Positions 22,107-29,266 of a stretch of DNA of 33,399 nt are shown here, one piece after another (positions within the stretch are counted from its first letter, which is position 1; every line of letters begins with the position of its first letter). This stretch comes from Bifidobacteriaceae bacterium (GTDB lineage: Bacteria > Actinomycetota > Actinomycetes > Actinomycetales > WQXJ01), in the NCBI GenBank assembly GCA_031257375.1, contig JAIROU010000307.1, positions 1 through 33,399 of the forward strand, given 5' to 3'. Below the pieces are notes generated by a model, which did no database searches, was not told the DNA's origin, and worked only from the letters and a program-made list of their open reading frames with translations. The translations under genes and the position numbers were made by a program.

Positions 22107-22291
22107 CAGCGGCGGCGTTTCCGGCGACCGCCGAGACCGAAGGACAGCCCAGGTGCAATGCGGATTGAGGCGCGGCCCCGTGAGTTGACGGTAAGCGGGC
22201 CGACGCGCTTGGACACGCTAGCGCCGCCCTTGGACAGATTCAGGAGGGTGCCCTTGCCTAGGCTCTTGGTCTTGCGGAATCTGAATGCCAT
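22106..22291 (-). CDS. DUF4236-family small basic protein
   Basis: The 61-residue product begins MAFRFRKTKSLGKGTLLNLS and has the LSKGGASVSKRVGPLTV pattern of the DUF4236 family, small proteins predicted to fold as beta hairpins and common in phages and mobile elements. Function unknown. The tail is strongly basic (GGRRKRRR). A GGAG precedes the ATG by six bases. The gene sits between the membrane protein and int with zero-length gaps, so the three are one operon. Confidence 0.75.
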   Translation of the reverse strand: MAFRFRKTKSLGKGTLLNLSKGGASVSKRVGPLTVNSRGRASIRIAPGLSFGLGGRRKRRR

Positions 22292-23050
22292 TCAGTTCTC
22301 CTTGGTTCCCTCGTCTCTGTCGCACGCCACGTTGTCTCCGTCACCATCGAGGCGCGGGTTCCACCTGGGGTGATCTGGAGTCATGTCCCAAACTCCGTCT
22401 GCATTGGCTTCGGGGCAGCTATTGTACGCCGCCAGGGTCGGCTCGGGCTCTGGAGCGGGCTCGTCTTGGGTGGCCCCGGTGTCCGGTTCCTCGGTGCCTG
22501 GCGGCGCGGAATCGCAATCATCCACCAGCCAAGCGCCGTCCTCCAGCACCATTGGGATAGATAGAGGGGCTACATATTGCGCGGCCTCGGCGTCGAGCGC
22601 CGCGCCCATAAACCCTTCAACGGTGGCTGCCGCTGTGGTCGGGCCGGTGATTGTCGCTTCCGTGGCGACCGCGCCGTCGTAGGTGCCAGCGATCATCTCC
22701 TGAAGCTCGGCGTCCATGCCTTGTTCCTGTTCAACGATGCGGCAACGCGCCGACGTGTGAGCGAGGACGGCGTCGTAGTCCGCTGCCGTCCAGGCCTCAA
22801 TGTACGCGGTCATAGCGGTCTTCACGTCATCGGCTGACGGCGCGGCGGGGGCCGGGTCGGTCTGTCGGATTGACGGTGTCGGGCTGCTCGGCGGTGAGGC
22901 GTTGTCGGATTGAGCGTTGGCGGCCATCACGTTGATGCCGACGAACGCGGCAAGCCCAACGAGCGCCCAGAACCAGCCACGGGACCAGGGTTTCGCGCGC
23001 GGCATGTTGGATCGCCAGGGCTGTTCGCCGCTGGGAGGGACGGTGCTCAC
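22292..23050 (-). CDS. Membrane-anchored protein with Excalibur-like Ca-binding C-terminus
   Basis: The 252-residue protein has one transmembrane helix at about 26-46 (GWFWALVGLAAFVGINV), a Ser/Pro linker, an NTF2-like middle region (TAMTAYIEAWTAADYDAVL) and a C-terminus resembling the Excalibur domain (YNSCPEANADGVWD, then LDGDGDNVACD). The topology is N-in, with the rest outside. Such proteins in actinobacterial prophages are cargo acting on the cell surface, perhaps in superinfection exclusion, but this is inference. The GTG start could be replaced by the ATG at 23005; neither has a strong ribosome site. Confidence 0.65.
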   Translation of the reverse strand: MSTVPPSGEQPWRSNMPRAKPWSRGWFWALVGLAAFVGINVMAANAQSDNASPPSSPTPSIRQTDPAPAAPSADDVKTAMTAYIEAWTAADYDAVLAHTSARCRIVEQEQGMDAELQEMIAGTYDGAVATEATITGPTTAAATVEGFMGAALDAEAAQYVAPLSIPMVLEDGAWLVDDCDSAPPGTEEPDTGATQDEPAPEPEPTLAAYNSCPEANADGVWDMTPDHPRWNPRLDGDGDNVACDRDEGTKEN

Positions 23051-23100
23051 TGGGCCAACTTACCGTCGCGCGCAGAGCCCGGCGAGGGCAGCGCCAAGAG

Positions 23101-23126
23101 TTAACTAACTGTTCAACCCCAGTTAA
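23101..23126. promoter_or_regulatory. TTAACT/AGTTAA inverted repeat
   Basis: TTAACT at 23101 and AGTTAA at 23121 face each other, with an extra AACTAAC overlapping the left arm. It lies about 50 bases upstream of the membrane-protein operon on the minus strand, in a 262-bp gap that otherwise holds no convincing gene, so it is a candidate operator. The low-GC stretch stands out from its surroundings. Confidence 0.4.
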
Positions 23127-23312
23127 GGCCGTGTTTGCCGGGGCGGTGGGGTTCACCTGGTGTTCTCCTATGGTCCCTCGCGCGTTTACCGCTCACCATG
23201 AGCACTCGGGCGGCTCCGGCGCGCGCCCCCCACGTCCCCAGGAGTGGATCTCATGTCAACCTTGCTTGTCCGCGACCTCGGCGTCTTGGCGCGCCATCTC
23301 GATGTGATGCCT

Positions 23313-23576
23313 TCAACCCTGCTGGGCCTTGACCCGGATCGCGGCGCGGTCCAGCATCGCGCCCGGTTCGACGCCGAGTGCCTGGCTGATGGCGTAAAGC
23401 GCGGGCACGGGGATTGCCCGCTGGTCGTTGAGGTACCGGATCACGGTTATCTCGGGCAGGCCTGACCTGCTCACCACATCGCGGATTGTCAGTTGGCGCG
23501 CCGCTCGTTCGGCTCGCAATTCGGCCGCCACTGCTGCGTTGAACTGATGCCCGTAACTATCCATACGGACCATCAT
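23313..23576 (-). CDS. XRE-family repressor of the phage-like element
   Basis: The product of about 87 residues has a Cro/CI-type HTH at about 20-70 (LTIRDVVSRSGLPEITVIRYLNDQRAIP, quoted in part, and LYAISQALGVEPG). It is divergently transcribed from a second HTH gene across a region of repeated operator-like boxes, the layout of a lysogeny switch. Possible ATG starts lie at 23576, 23573 and 23564; there is no Shine-Dalgarno, so a leaderless transcript is likely. It is short for a CI repressor and has no protease-like C-terminus. Confidence 0.75.
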   Translation of the reverse strand: MMVRMDSYGHQFNAAVAAELRAERAARQLTIRDVVSRSGLPEITVIRYLNDQRAIPVPALYAISQALGVEPGAMLDRAAIRVKAQQG

Positions 23577-23668
23577 ACCGCCAATATGGCTAGTGCGACA
23601 CACCAAATAGATTGGCGACCGGGCTTGACACTAGCCAAACGGCATGCTTGACTATCCGTATGGCTAGT
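23555..23668. promoter_or_regulatory. Divergent switch region with repeated operator boxes
   Basis: TATGGCTAGT occurs at 23585 and 23659, and its partial complement ACTAGCCA at 23630. A second box, ACTATCC followed by ATA or GTA, occurs at about 23556 and 23651. A TTGACA at 23625 is followed after 17 bases by TTGACT, six bases before the ATG at 23660, which fits a leaderless rightward promoter. The boxes overlap both start regions, so the two HTH proteins probably compete here. Confidence 0.6.
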
Positions 23669-23920
23669 TCCGATGAGGTCACCGCGCATGTGGCCCGCGA
23701 GGTCGCGGCGGCAATCGCCCGCGCCGACCGGTCGTGCGCGTGGGTGGCGAAGACGACCGGCATCCCGAACACCACCTTGGGCCGCAAGCTGCGCGGCCAT
23801 GTGCCGTTCAACATGGTTGAGCTGGCTAGTATCGCGGAGGCACTGGGCGTCCCTGCGTCCAGGTTTGTGCCCCCGAGTTTCATCGTCGCGGCCCCGCCGC
23901 CGTTGGGGCGTGCGGCGTGA
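23660..23920 (+). CDS. Cro-like HTH protein
   Basis: The 86-residue protein begins at the ATG inside the operator repeat; the upstream start in the ORF track would include the promoter. The HTH covers about 20-60 (CAWVAKTTGIPNTTLGRKLRG, quoted in part) followed by LASIAEALGVPASRF. It is the first gene of the long rightward early operon and lies opposite the repressor, which suggests a Cro-type role. It ends in a Pro/Ala tail, and its stop overlaps the GTG of the next gene. Confidence 0.7.
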   Translation: MASSDEVTAHVAREVAAAIARADRSCAWVAKTTGIPNTTLGRKLRGHVPFNMVELASIAEALGVPASRFVPPSFIVAAPPPLGRAA

Positions 23921-24384
23921 GCGGCGGCGAGCGGGAGGCGCGTGATCGGGCGTTGATCATCGCGGATCGGTGCGCGGCGTTGTGGCTGGCGTTGGATCGC
24001 GGTGACCGGGATGGGGCGCTTGGGGCTGTTCGGACGATTGAGCAGGAGACGCATCTGCTCGGGTTGGCGTTGCCGACCGGGCCGAGTTTGTGCCCGAAGG
24101 TCACCGGCGCGGGCGGCGGCCCGGTTTTGGAGTATCTCAACTTGCCGGGGGCGCTCGCCGCCTCGGAGCGTGTCGAGGATTTGGAGGCTGGGGCGGAGGC
24201 CGGTTGGCGGCGTTTCATTGACGCGCGGGACGAGGCCGCCGCGCTGCGCGATGAGGTCGCCAGCTTGGGCCGGGAGTTGCGGGAGGCCCGGTCTCGGATA
24301 GCTGACCTGGAGGCGGACGCCGAGTTCTTGCGGGGGCAGGCGGCGCGTGACCGGTTCCGCGATGGGATCTGGTGGCCGCGATGA
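23917..24384 (+). CDS. Coiled-coil early protein, unknown
   Basis: The 155-residue protein begins with a GTG that overlaps the stop of the Cro-like gene. The N-terminal half is helical (ALIIADRCAALWLALDRGD), and residues about 100-145 are a likely coiled coil (AALRDEVASLGRELREARS). It ends IWWPR. I recognise no family. Position right after the switch suggests a regulatory or early host-takeover role, but nothing shows it directly. Confidence 0.6.
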   Translation: MSGGEREARDRALIIADRCAALWLALDRGDRDGALGAVRTIEQETHLLGLALPTGPSLCPKVTGAGGGPVLEYLNLPGALAASERVEDLEAGAEAGWRRFIDARDEAAALRDEVASLGRELREARSRIADLEADAEFLRGQAARDRFRDGIWWPR

Positions 24385-24602
24385 CGGGGTTGTTGACGAC
24401 TGGGGAGGCGGCTGAGGCTGCCAGGCGGCATCCGGTGACGATCCGCCGGGCGTTGGAGGCGGGCGAGTTGCACGGCTCGCAGCGGGGCGCTGGCGGCCGG
24501 TGGGTGATCCGGGAGGCCTGTTTGGAGGCGTGGCTGGGCGGCGGCCGGTGCGAGCACCAGGAAGACCGGCGAAGACTTCGGCTTGTGCGTGGCGCGGGCT
24601 GA
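24381..24602 (+). CDS. Excisionase-like HTH protein
   Basis: The 73-residue product starts at the ATG overlapping the previous stop (ATGA). It is a MerR/AlpA-type winged helix: LTTGEAAEAARRHPVTIRRAL, then GELHGSQRGAGGRWVIREACLEAWLGG, in which the last segment is the DNA-binding wing and helix. Proteins of this form act as excisionases or as activators of int. Here it is about 2.3 kb from int and in the opposite operon. A general helix-turn-helix DNA-binding role is the safer call. Confidence 0.7.
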   Translation: MTGLLTTGEAAEAARRHPVTIRRALEAGELHGSQRGAGGRWVIREACLEAWLGGGRCEHQEDRRRLRLVRGAG

Positions 24603-24634
24603 TCGACCAATCAATCAACTACGGAAGGGCACAA

Positions 24635-25171
24635 ATGATGACTGCGGCAGTGATGGCGGAGGCCCCGACGCGGGAGCATTCCGCGACGTTTCACCGGTGG
24701 GAGGACGCCGAACTGGCGGCGCTCGCCAAGTACACCCATGAGCGGCTGGGCATTCTGGACCGCCTGTCGGCCGAGATGGCCGACGACGACTTGGCGGACG
24801 CGGCTGGCGCGATCTGGCGGGAGTTCGCCAGGGACCGGGGCCGGGGCGGGCGGGTTGGCCCGGACCGGGCCGGGGAGGTGGCGCGGCTCGGGGCGGGCGT
24901 GGTCGCCCACCTGGCCCACCACCTGCCGGGCGTGGATCTGGTGGCGGCTGTCCGCCTGATGTGGGGCGACACGCCGAGGCATTCGGTGTTCAACCGGGAG
25001 GCGGGCCGGACGGGCGTTGTCGCATGGATGCCGGAGGCGGGCGCCGTCCACATTTTCTACGACCGGGACGCCGCGCACCCCGTGTGCTACGGCCTGTCGG
25101 TCACCGCCGAGGCGACCACGGTCTTGGACGAGGCGGGCAACGCGCTCGCCTCGGTGGGGGCCGGGTCGTGA
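24635..25171 (+). CDS. Early phage protein, unknown
   Basis: From the ATG at 24635 (GGAAGG nine bases upstream) the product is 178 residues. A helical N-terminal half (WEDAELAALAKYTHERLGIL) is followed by a beta-rich C-terminus (GVVAWMPEAGAVHIFYDRD and YGLSVTAEATTVLDE). I do not recognise a family. The end, SVGAGS and stop, lies in a 22-bp direct repeat that recurs 629 bp downstream. The ORF-track start at 24500 overlaps the excisionase gene and is unlikely. Confidence 0.6.
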   Translation: MMTAAVMAEAPTREHSATFHRWEDAELAALAKYTHERLGILDRLSAEMADDDLADAAGAIWREFARDRGRGGRVGPDRAGEVARLGAGVVAHLAHHLPGVDLVAAVRLMWGDTPRHSVFNREAGRTGVVAWMPEAGAVHIFYDRDAAHPVCYGLSVTAEATTVLDEAGNALASVGAGS

Positions 25172-25177
25172 GCGGGG
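25156..25177 (+). repeat. 22-bp direct repeat, left copy
   Basis: GGGGGCCGGGTCGTGAGCGG plus GG is identical to 25785-25806. It spans the end of one gene (GAGS-stop) and the GTG start of the next at both places. The pair encloses 25168-25790, including the antisense gene at 25426. Confidence 0.9.
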
Positions 25178-25800
25178 GCGGCCCCATGGTCGCGGGGGCG
25201 GCCGAGGCGCGAAGGGGTTTGGCTTGGGACTTCTTCTTCCGCATGGGCCGGGCGTCGGATCGTCCGGTGTTCGAGTGGGGTCCGGTCAGAGTCGCGGCGG
25301 TGTCTCATCCGGCGTGCCGGGGCGAGTCACTTGTCGCGTTGACGGTGGGCGGCGGGCGGACGGCCCTGTTCGGTGCCGCTGACGCGGCTTGTCTCGCGCG
25401 GCAATTGCTTAGCGCGGCAGAGGCGTTACCAAACCTGGTCGGCCCGGTGCTCTGGGAAGATTTCGTCGATTACGCGCGGGTCGCCGGTGAACGCGAAGGG
25501 GATGCCGCCGCCGACGAGGAAGACCCCGACAGCGCCGTCCGCGAGGGGCAGGCCTTCGCGGCGGGTCGGGCTGTCGGTGGCGACTCGGGCGAAGTTGGCG
25601 ATGACGTGGGGTTGCCCGGCGTCTACGAGGAATGTCTCCCCGGCGTAGCGCAGCGTGATTTGTGCCATGAGGCCTCTCCTGTGTTCGCGGGGCCGCCCTC
25701 GGAAGGCGGCCCGTCCCGGCCCAGTGTAGGGGCCGTGCGGGGGGTTGGGGACATGGCGCCGGCGGGCCCGGCGCCCGGCCGGGCGGGGGCCGGGTCGTGA
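25168..25800 (+). CDS. Early phage protein, unknown; 3' half doubtful
   Basis: The GTG at 25168 overlaps the previous stop. The first 88 residues look like protein (RGLAWDFFFRMGRASDRPVFEWG and VALTVGGGRTALFGAADAACL, quoted in parts). Beyond about 25430 the frame stays open to 25800 but reads as the complement of the well-formed minus-strand gene 25426-25668. A real product may therefore be shorter, with the stop lost, or the two genes may truly overlap. Family unknown. Confidence 0.45.
   Translation: MSGGGPMVAGAAEARRGLAWDFFFRMGRASDRPVFEWGPVRVAAVSHPACRGESLVALTVGGGRTALFGAADAACLARQLLSAAEALPNLVGPVLWEDFVDYARVAGEREGDAAADEEDPDSAVREGQAFAAGRAVGGDSGEVGDDVGLPGVYEECLPGVAQRDLCHEASPVFAGPPSEGGPSRPSVGAVRGVGDMAPAGPAPGRAGAGS
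25426..25668 (-). CDS. Small antisense gene within the early operon, unknown
   Basis: The 80-residue product has a protein-like pattern (MAQITLRYAGETFLVDAGQP, then VGVFLVGGGIPFAFTGDPR) with alternating strands, and ends EHRADQVW. An excellent AGGAGAGG lies five to six bases before the ATG, better than most in this element. A TACACT -10-like box lies about 65 bases upstream, and an 8-bp GC hairpin sits in the leader. It is the only minus-strand gene in the rightward early region and lies between 22-bp direct repeats, which suggests a separately acquired, separately expressed gene (moron). Family not recognised. Confidence 0.65.
   Translation of the reverse strand: MAQITLRYAGETFLVDAGQPHVIANFARVATDSPTRREGLPLADGAVGVFLVGGGIPFAFTGDPRVIDEIFPEHRADQVW
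25690..25712. terminator. GGGCCGCC hairpin upstream of the antisense gene
   Basis: GGGCCGCC and GGCGGCCC form a perfect 8-bp stem with a 7-base loop. It lies between the antisense gene start and the following plus-strand gene. It could be a leader structure of the antisense message or a weak terminator for rightward transcription; no T-run follows. Confidence 0.45.
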
Positions 25801-25806
25801 GCGGGG
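25785..25806 (+). repeat. 22-bp direct repeat, right copy
   Basis: Identical to 25156-25177. The two copies are 629 bp apart, not a multiple of three, so they lie in different frames relative to the genes between them. Confidence 0.9.
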
Positions 25807-26102
25807 TCGCGGCGCGGGCGCGGGCGGGCGACCCGGCCACGTCGAAACTGGCGGCGGAGTCGCTGCGGCTGGCCGGGTCCCAGGCGTTCGTGATGCGCCT
25901 GTTCCGGGCGGTCCGCGAGCCTTTGGCGGACCATGAGCTTGTCGATTTGGCGGTCAGCGCGGGGTGTCGTTTGACGGCCCAGCGGATCAGGACGGCGCGG
26001 GCGGAGTTGGCGGCGCGGGGCTTGGTGGTGGTGGTGGCGGGCGAGACCCGGCCGACCCCGGCCGGGCGGCGCGCCTTGGTGTGGAAGGCGGCGGGCTCGT
26101 GA
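25797..26102 (+). CDS. Winged-helix-like early protein
   Basis: The 101-residue product starts at a GTG in the right 22-bp repeat. The body (PLADHELVDLAVSAGCRLTA, then RIRTARAELAARGLVVVVAG and TPAGRRALVW) is the pattern of a winged helix that distinguishes strand orientation in phage or MarR-like proteins. It may bind DNA. The next gene starts at the GTG overlapping its stop. Confidence 0.6.
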   Translation: MSGVAARARAGDPATSKLAAESLRLAGSQAFVMRLFRAVREPLADHELVDLAVSAGCRLTAQRIRTARAELAARGLVVVVAGETRPTPAGRRALVWKAAGS

Positions 26103-26533
26103 GCGTGAGATTGTCGAGCCGCCTGGCGGACGACGGCAGCAACGGTTTGGGCCGGATCGAGCCGACCCTGATCACGCGGCCCGACACCCGCCACATTGTG
26201 ATCGGGGTTTTGGATTGTGTTTCTCACCGGCTGGATTGGACCGAGGACGGCGAGCGGGTCACCCCGACCGCGGCGTTCGCGTTCATCGAGCCGGTGACGG
26301 AGCCGGGCAGCGTTCAACGGCTGGTGGACATGCTGGTCGCGGAGCGCATGGCCCGGATGGCCCCGCCGGAGCCGACGTTGGAGGACGCGGCCGAGTTCGA
26401 GGGCGACCTGGACGCGGCCGGGGTCGGGTTGCGGCTGGCCCAGGCCCAGGCCCAGCGTGACAAGATCGCCTGGAACCTGGCCGGGGCGCGCCTTGAGGAC
26501 ATGATCGGCCAAGTCGTCAGGGTTGAGCCGTGA
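26099..26533 (+). CDS. Early phage protein, unknown
   Basis: The 144-residue product starts at the GTG overlapping the previous stop. N-terminal half is beta-rich (RHIVIGVLDCVSHRLDWTED), then a helical segment with paired Gln/Ala repeats (LAQAQAQRDKIAWNLAGARLE). No family recognised. It precedes and overlaps the YqaJ exonuclease gene, so a recombination or accessory role is possible. The longer ORF-track start at 25964 is in a shadow frame of the previous gene. Confidence 0.6.
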   Translation: MSVRLSSRLADDGSNGLGRIEPTLITRPDTRHIVIGVLDCVSHRLDWTEDGERVTPTAAFAFIEPVTEPGSVQRLVDMLVAERMARMAPPEPTLEDAAEFEGDLDAAGVGLRLAQAQAQRDKIAWNLAGARLEDMIGQVVRVEP

Positions 26534-27516
26534 GCGGCGTCGACGTGGCCCTGCCGGACCGTGAGAGGCCGATGTTGTGGGCGGTCGCGCCGGACCGGGA
26601 GGCGTGGCTGGCCGAGCGCGCGAAGGGCGTGTGCGCGTCGGAGGTCCACCGGATCGCGAACGGCGGCAGGTCCACCTGGCGGCGCATCCTGGAAGACAAG
26701 CTGAACGGCTCGACGTTCAAAGGCAACCGCCACACCCGGCGGGGCCATCGGCGCGAGCCGGTGCTGCTGGGCGTTTTGAAAGACACGGTGAGCCGGACGA
26801 TTGAGCCGAACGACCGGTTGTTCAGCCATCCCGAGCATTCGCGGCACATGGCGACCCCGGACGCGATGGGCTCGGACGACCGCCGGTTCGGGGTGGAGGT
26901 CAAGTCCCACGCCGCCGGTTGGGCCAGGACCGACGTGCCGCCGGATCATTACGACCAGTGCCAGTGGGGCATGTGGGTGACCGAATCGCCCAGGTGGTTG
27001 TACGCCTGGGAGGTCATGGACGAGGACGGCCTGCCGTCCCTGGACGACCCGGCGCACGTCTGGATCGACCGGGACGAGAAACGCATAGCCGAGTTGGCGG
27101 CTGCCGCCGAGGCGTTCCTCGCGTGGTGGGACGCGGGCGCGCCGGAGGATGACGGCCTGCCGGACGAGTTGGACGAGGCCCTGGCCGCCTGGGTCGAGGC
27201 CCGCGCCAGGAAGCAGGCGGCCGAGGCGGACGAGAAAGCCGCCGAGGCGGTCGTCAGGGCGCACATCGCGGGCGTGCCCGGCGCTGAGGACAAGGGGTTG
27301 AAACTGGCGGGTTGGCGCGCCCAGGTCGCTTACACGGTGTCAACCCGCCGCGTCCTGGACGAGGCGGCGTGGCGGGCGGCCGAGCCGGACGGCTGGCGGG
27401 AGTGGGCCGAGGCGGCCGAGGCCGCCGAGCGGGCCAGGAAGGACGCCGAGTTGTTGTACGGCCGGGCCGCGAGGCAGACCCGGCTGCGGATCACACCTAG
27501 GGAGGTTGGGAAATGA
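26530..27516 (+). CDS. YqaJ-family phage exonuclease
   Basis: The 328-residue protein has a PD-(D/E)XK nuclease fold of the YqaJ/lambda-exonuclease type: RRGHRREPVLLG (Glu-Pro), TPDAMGSDDRRFGVEVKSH (Asp and Glu-x-Lys) and YDQCQWGMWV. It should resect double-stranded DNA ends 5' to 3' and hand single strands to an annealing protein, probably the product of the next gene, whose start overlaps this stop. The C-terminal third is a long Ala/Glu-rich helix and basic end not seen in short YqaJ proteins. GTG start. Confidence 0.85.
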   Translation: MSGVDVALPDRERPMLWAVAPDREAWLAERAKGVCASEVHRIANGGRSTWRRILEDKLNGSTFKGNRHTRRGHRREPVLLGVLKDTVSRTIEPNDRLFSHPEHSRHMATPDAMGSDDRRFGVEVKSHAAGWARTDVPPDHYDQCQWGMWVTESPRWLYAWEVMDEDGLPSLDDPAHVWIDRDEKRIAELAAAAEAFLAWWDAGAPEDDGLPDELDEALAAWVEARARKQAAEADEKAAEAVVRAHIAGVPGAEDKGLKLAGWRAQVAYTVSTRRVLDEAAWRAAEPDGWREWAEAAEAAERARKDAELLYGRAARQTRLRITPREVGK

Positions 27517-28094
27517 CTGACGATGCGGGCCGGGCCGAGGCGGCGGAGAACACCTTGGCCGCGTACGAGGTGGCCGTGATCAAAACCGGGCAGTGGCTGG
27601 GCACCGAGGTCTGGTTCTCGGTGGACGGCCGGGAGTGGCGCGAGGTCGTGCCGAAAACCGATGAGCACATGTTCCCGAGGTTCGCCAAGGCCGTGGTGCG
27701 GCGCGAGGGTTTGACGGTCCCGGTGGTGGTGGTGGCATCTTGGTCCGAGGTCGTGCCACAGGCCCGCGAGTGGATGGGTTTGTGGTGCCAGCGCCCGCAT
27801 GTGATGTTCGGGGCGTACGTGATGAGGGCGGCGCTCAGGCGGGCGTTCCGGGACGTGATCGGGGACGGCATCGCCCCGGACGAGGCCGACGCCCCGGCCG
27901 TCCCGGACAGGGATTGGCCGGCCGAGGTCGCCCAGGCGGACACCGAGGCGAAGGTGCGGGCGTTGTGGGACGAGGCGAAAGCCGCCCGCGCGGTCACGGT
28001 GGAACTGGAGTCCGCGCTGCGGGCTCGCCTGCGGGAGGTGGCCGCCCCGAAACCGGGGCCGCGCAAGGGGGGCGGCGGCGATGGGCGGCGCTGA
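27513..28094 (+). CDS. Probable RecT-like single-strand annealing protein
   Basis: The 193-residue protein overlaps the exonuclease stop. The segment REWMGLWCQRPHVMFGAYVM, then RAALRRAFRDVIGDGIAPDE resembles the C-terminal ALRxAFPD...DE signature of RecT-type proteins. An N-terminal VAVIKTGQWLGTEVWFSVDG could be the strand-rich part. It is shorter than classical RecT (about 270) and has a basic Gly/Arg tail. The position directly after YqaJ is the usual one for the annealing partner. Other SSAP families cannot be excluded. Confidence 0.5.
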   Translation: MTDDAGRAEAAENTLAAYEVAVIKTGQWLGTEVWFSVDGREWREVVPKTDEHMFPRFAKAVVRREGLTVPVVVVASWSEVVPQAREWMGLWCQRPHVMFGAYVMRAALRRAFRDVIGDGIAPDEADAPAVPDRDWPAEVAQADTEAKVRALWDEAKAARAVTVELESALRARLREVAAPKPGPRKGGGGDGRR

Positions 28095-28512
28095 CCAGGC
28101 CCGCCCGGACCAGGCGTGGCCGCTGCTGCGGATGGCCGTCGAGCGGGCCATGGACGAGCGCCCCGAAGACCCGGCCGGGGTGGCCATCGTGATGCGCCGG
28201 GTCGAGGGCCTGCTCCTGGACATCGCGGACTTGTTGGCCAGGTTGAACGCCGCCCGGTACGACGCCGAGGTCACATACACGTCGGTCCGCAACCAGGCGA
28301 TGGCGAAAGCGGCCGGCGAGGGCCATTCGGTGACCATCGCCCGCGCCCTGGGCGAAGAGAAAGCGGTCCCGGAGCGGCGCGCGTGGGACGCGCAAAGGGT
28401 GTTGTTCCACTACGCCGAGGACACCCAGCGGGCGTTGGCCGCGAAGCATTACGGGCTGATGAACACCCAACGGAGCCTTAGCTCTGTGCTCTATGAGGCG
28501 GGCCGACGATGA
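28081..28512 (+). CDS. Early phage protein, unknown
   Basis: The 143-residue protein starts at the ATG overlapping the previous end by 14 bases. It is helical throughout (VAIVMRRVEGLLLDIADLLAR, then ERRAWDAQRVLFHYAEDTQRAL, quoted in parts). No Cys, no membrane segment and no known motif. Genes of this kind often sit between phage recombination and nucleotide-metabolism genes; no function is proposed. Confidence 0.6.
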   Translation: MGGADQARPDQAWPLLRMAVERAMDERPEDPAGVAIVMRRVEGLLLDIADLLARLNAARYDAEVTYTSVRNQAMAKAAGEGHSVTIARALGEEKAVPERRAWDAQRVLFHYAEDTQRALAAKHYGLMNTQRSLSSVLYEAGRR

Positions 28513-28853
28513 GCGGCCGCGTCCTATACCTGTCAGGGCCGATGACCGGTTACCCGAACAACAACCTGGCGGCGTTCGACCACGCCGAGGAACTGCTTAC
28601 CAATGCGGACTACCAGGTGATTTCACCCGCTAACGCTGCCCGTATCACGGCCTGGGAGTTGACGTGGACCGAGTATATGCAGACCGCTATCAGGGCGATC
28701 TATCAGGCGGACGGCCTAGCGCTGCTACCAGGCTGGCCTGGATCTAAAGGTGCCCAAATCGAGGTCACAGTGGCGACTTGCCGGGGCATCCCGGTGGCGC
28801 CCGTCGCGGATTGGTTGAGACGTGAGTATAAGGAGAACGAGGAATGGCGATAA
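28509..28853 (+). CDS. DUF4406, nucleoside 2-deoxyribosyltransferase-like protein
   Basis: The 114-residue product begins MSGRVLYLSGPMTGYPNNNL and continues HAEELLTNADYQVISPANAA and ADGLALLPGWPGSKGAQIE, the pattern of DUF4406, a branch of the nucleoside deoxyribosyltransferase fold. The GPMTG and WxxSxGAxxE segments would form the active site. It may salvage or modify nucleotides for phage DNA. Starts on the ATGA overlap with the previous gene and overlaps the HNH gene by ten bases. Its GC content is somewhat lower than its neighbours. Confidence 0.8.
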   Translation: MSGRVLYLSGPMTGYPNNNLAAFDHAEELLTNADYQVISPANAARITAWELTWTEYMQTAIRAIYQADGLALLPGWPGSKGAQIEVTVATCRGIPVAPVADWLRREYKENEEWR

Positions 28854-29266
28854 CACGGAAACTGCTTCGGCAGTTGAATCAGCGTGACGGGCACCGGTCG
28901 GCTTGGACCGGCCAGGACGCCGAAACCTTGGTGCCGCACCATCGGGTGAACCGGGGCATGGGCGGGCGGCCGAGCCTGGACCGGATCGAGAACCTGGTGT
29001 GGCTGGAGTCGGACATCAATGAGCGGATCGAGGCCGACCCGGAGTGGGCCAGGATAGCGCGTGAGCGCGGGATCAAGCTTGCGTCGTGGCAACGCCCCGA
29101 GGCGATGGTGATAGATCACGCGGTGCATGGCAAGGTGCTCCTAACTGACGCGGGGCAGGTGCGCGGGGCGGGCGTGGCTGACCGGGTGGCGTCCAGGGCG
29201 GCTAATGGTGTCGATTATCTCTGCGCGCTGCTCGACCAGGCTCAAGGCAAGGAGGTGGCGTCATGA
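28844..29266 (+). CDS. HNH-type endonuclease
   Basis: The 140-residue protein has LVPHHRVNRGMGGRPSLDRI, then ENLVWLESDINERIE, consistent with an HNH nuclease in which the HH and the NL/N positions are the catalytic His and Asn; the Cys zinc knuckle seen in some is absent. It could be a homing-type or DNA-repair nuclease. A good GGAGAACGAGG lies before the ATG, one of the few strong ribosome sites in this operon. It ends with ATGA overlap to the next gene. Confidence 0.65.
   Translation: MAITRKLLRQLNQRDGHRSAWTGQDAETLVPHHRVNRGMGGRPSLDRIENLVWLESDINERIEADPEWARIARERGIKLASWQRPEAMVIDHAVHGKVLLTDAGQVRGAGVADRVASRAANGVDYLCALLDQAQGKEVAS

Noticed and set aside
23253-23465. Small plus-strand ORF with an AGGAG before the ATG
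   Set aside because: The first 20 codons look plausible but most of it is antisense to the repressor gene; no family and no support beyond the ribosome site.
27330-28337. 335-residue minus-strand ORF
   Set aside because: Antisense to the recombination genes; no motif and no ribosome site.
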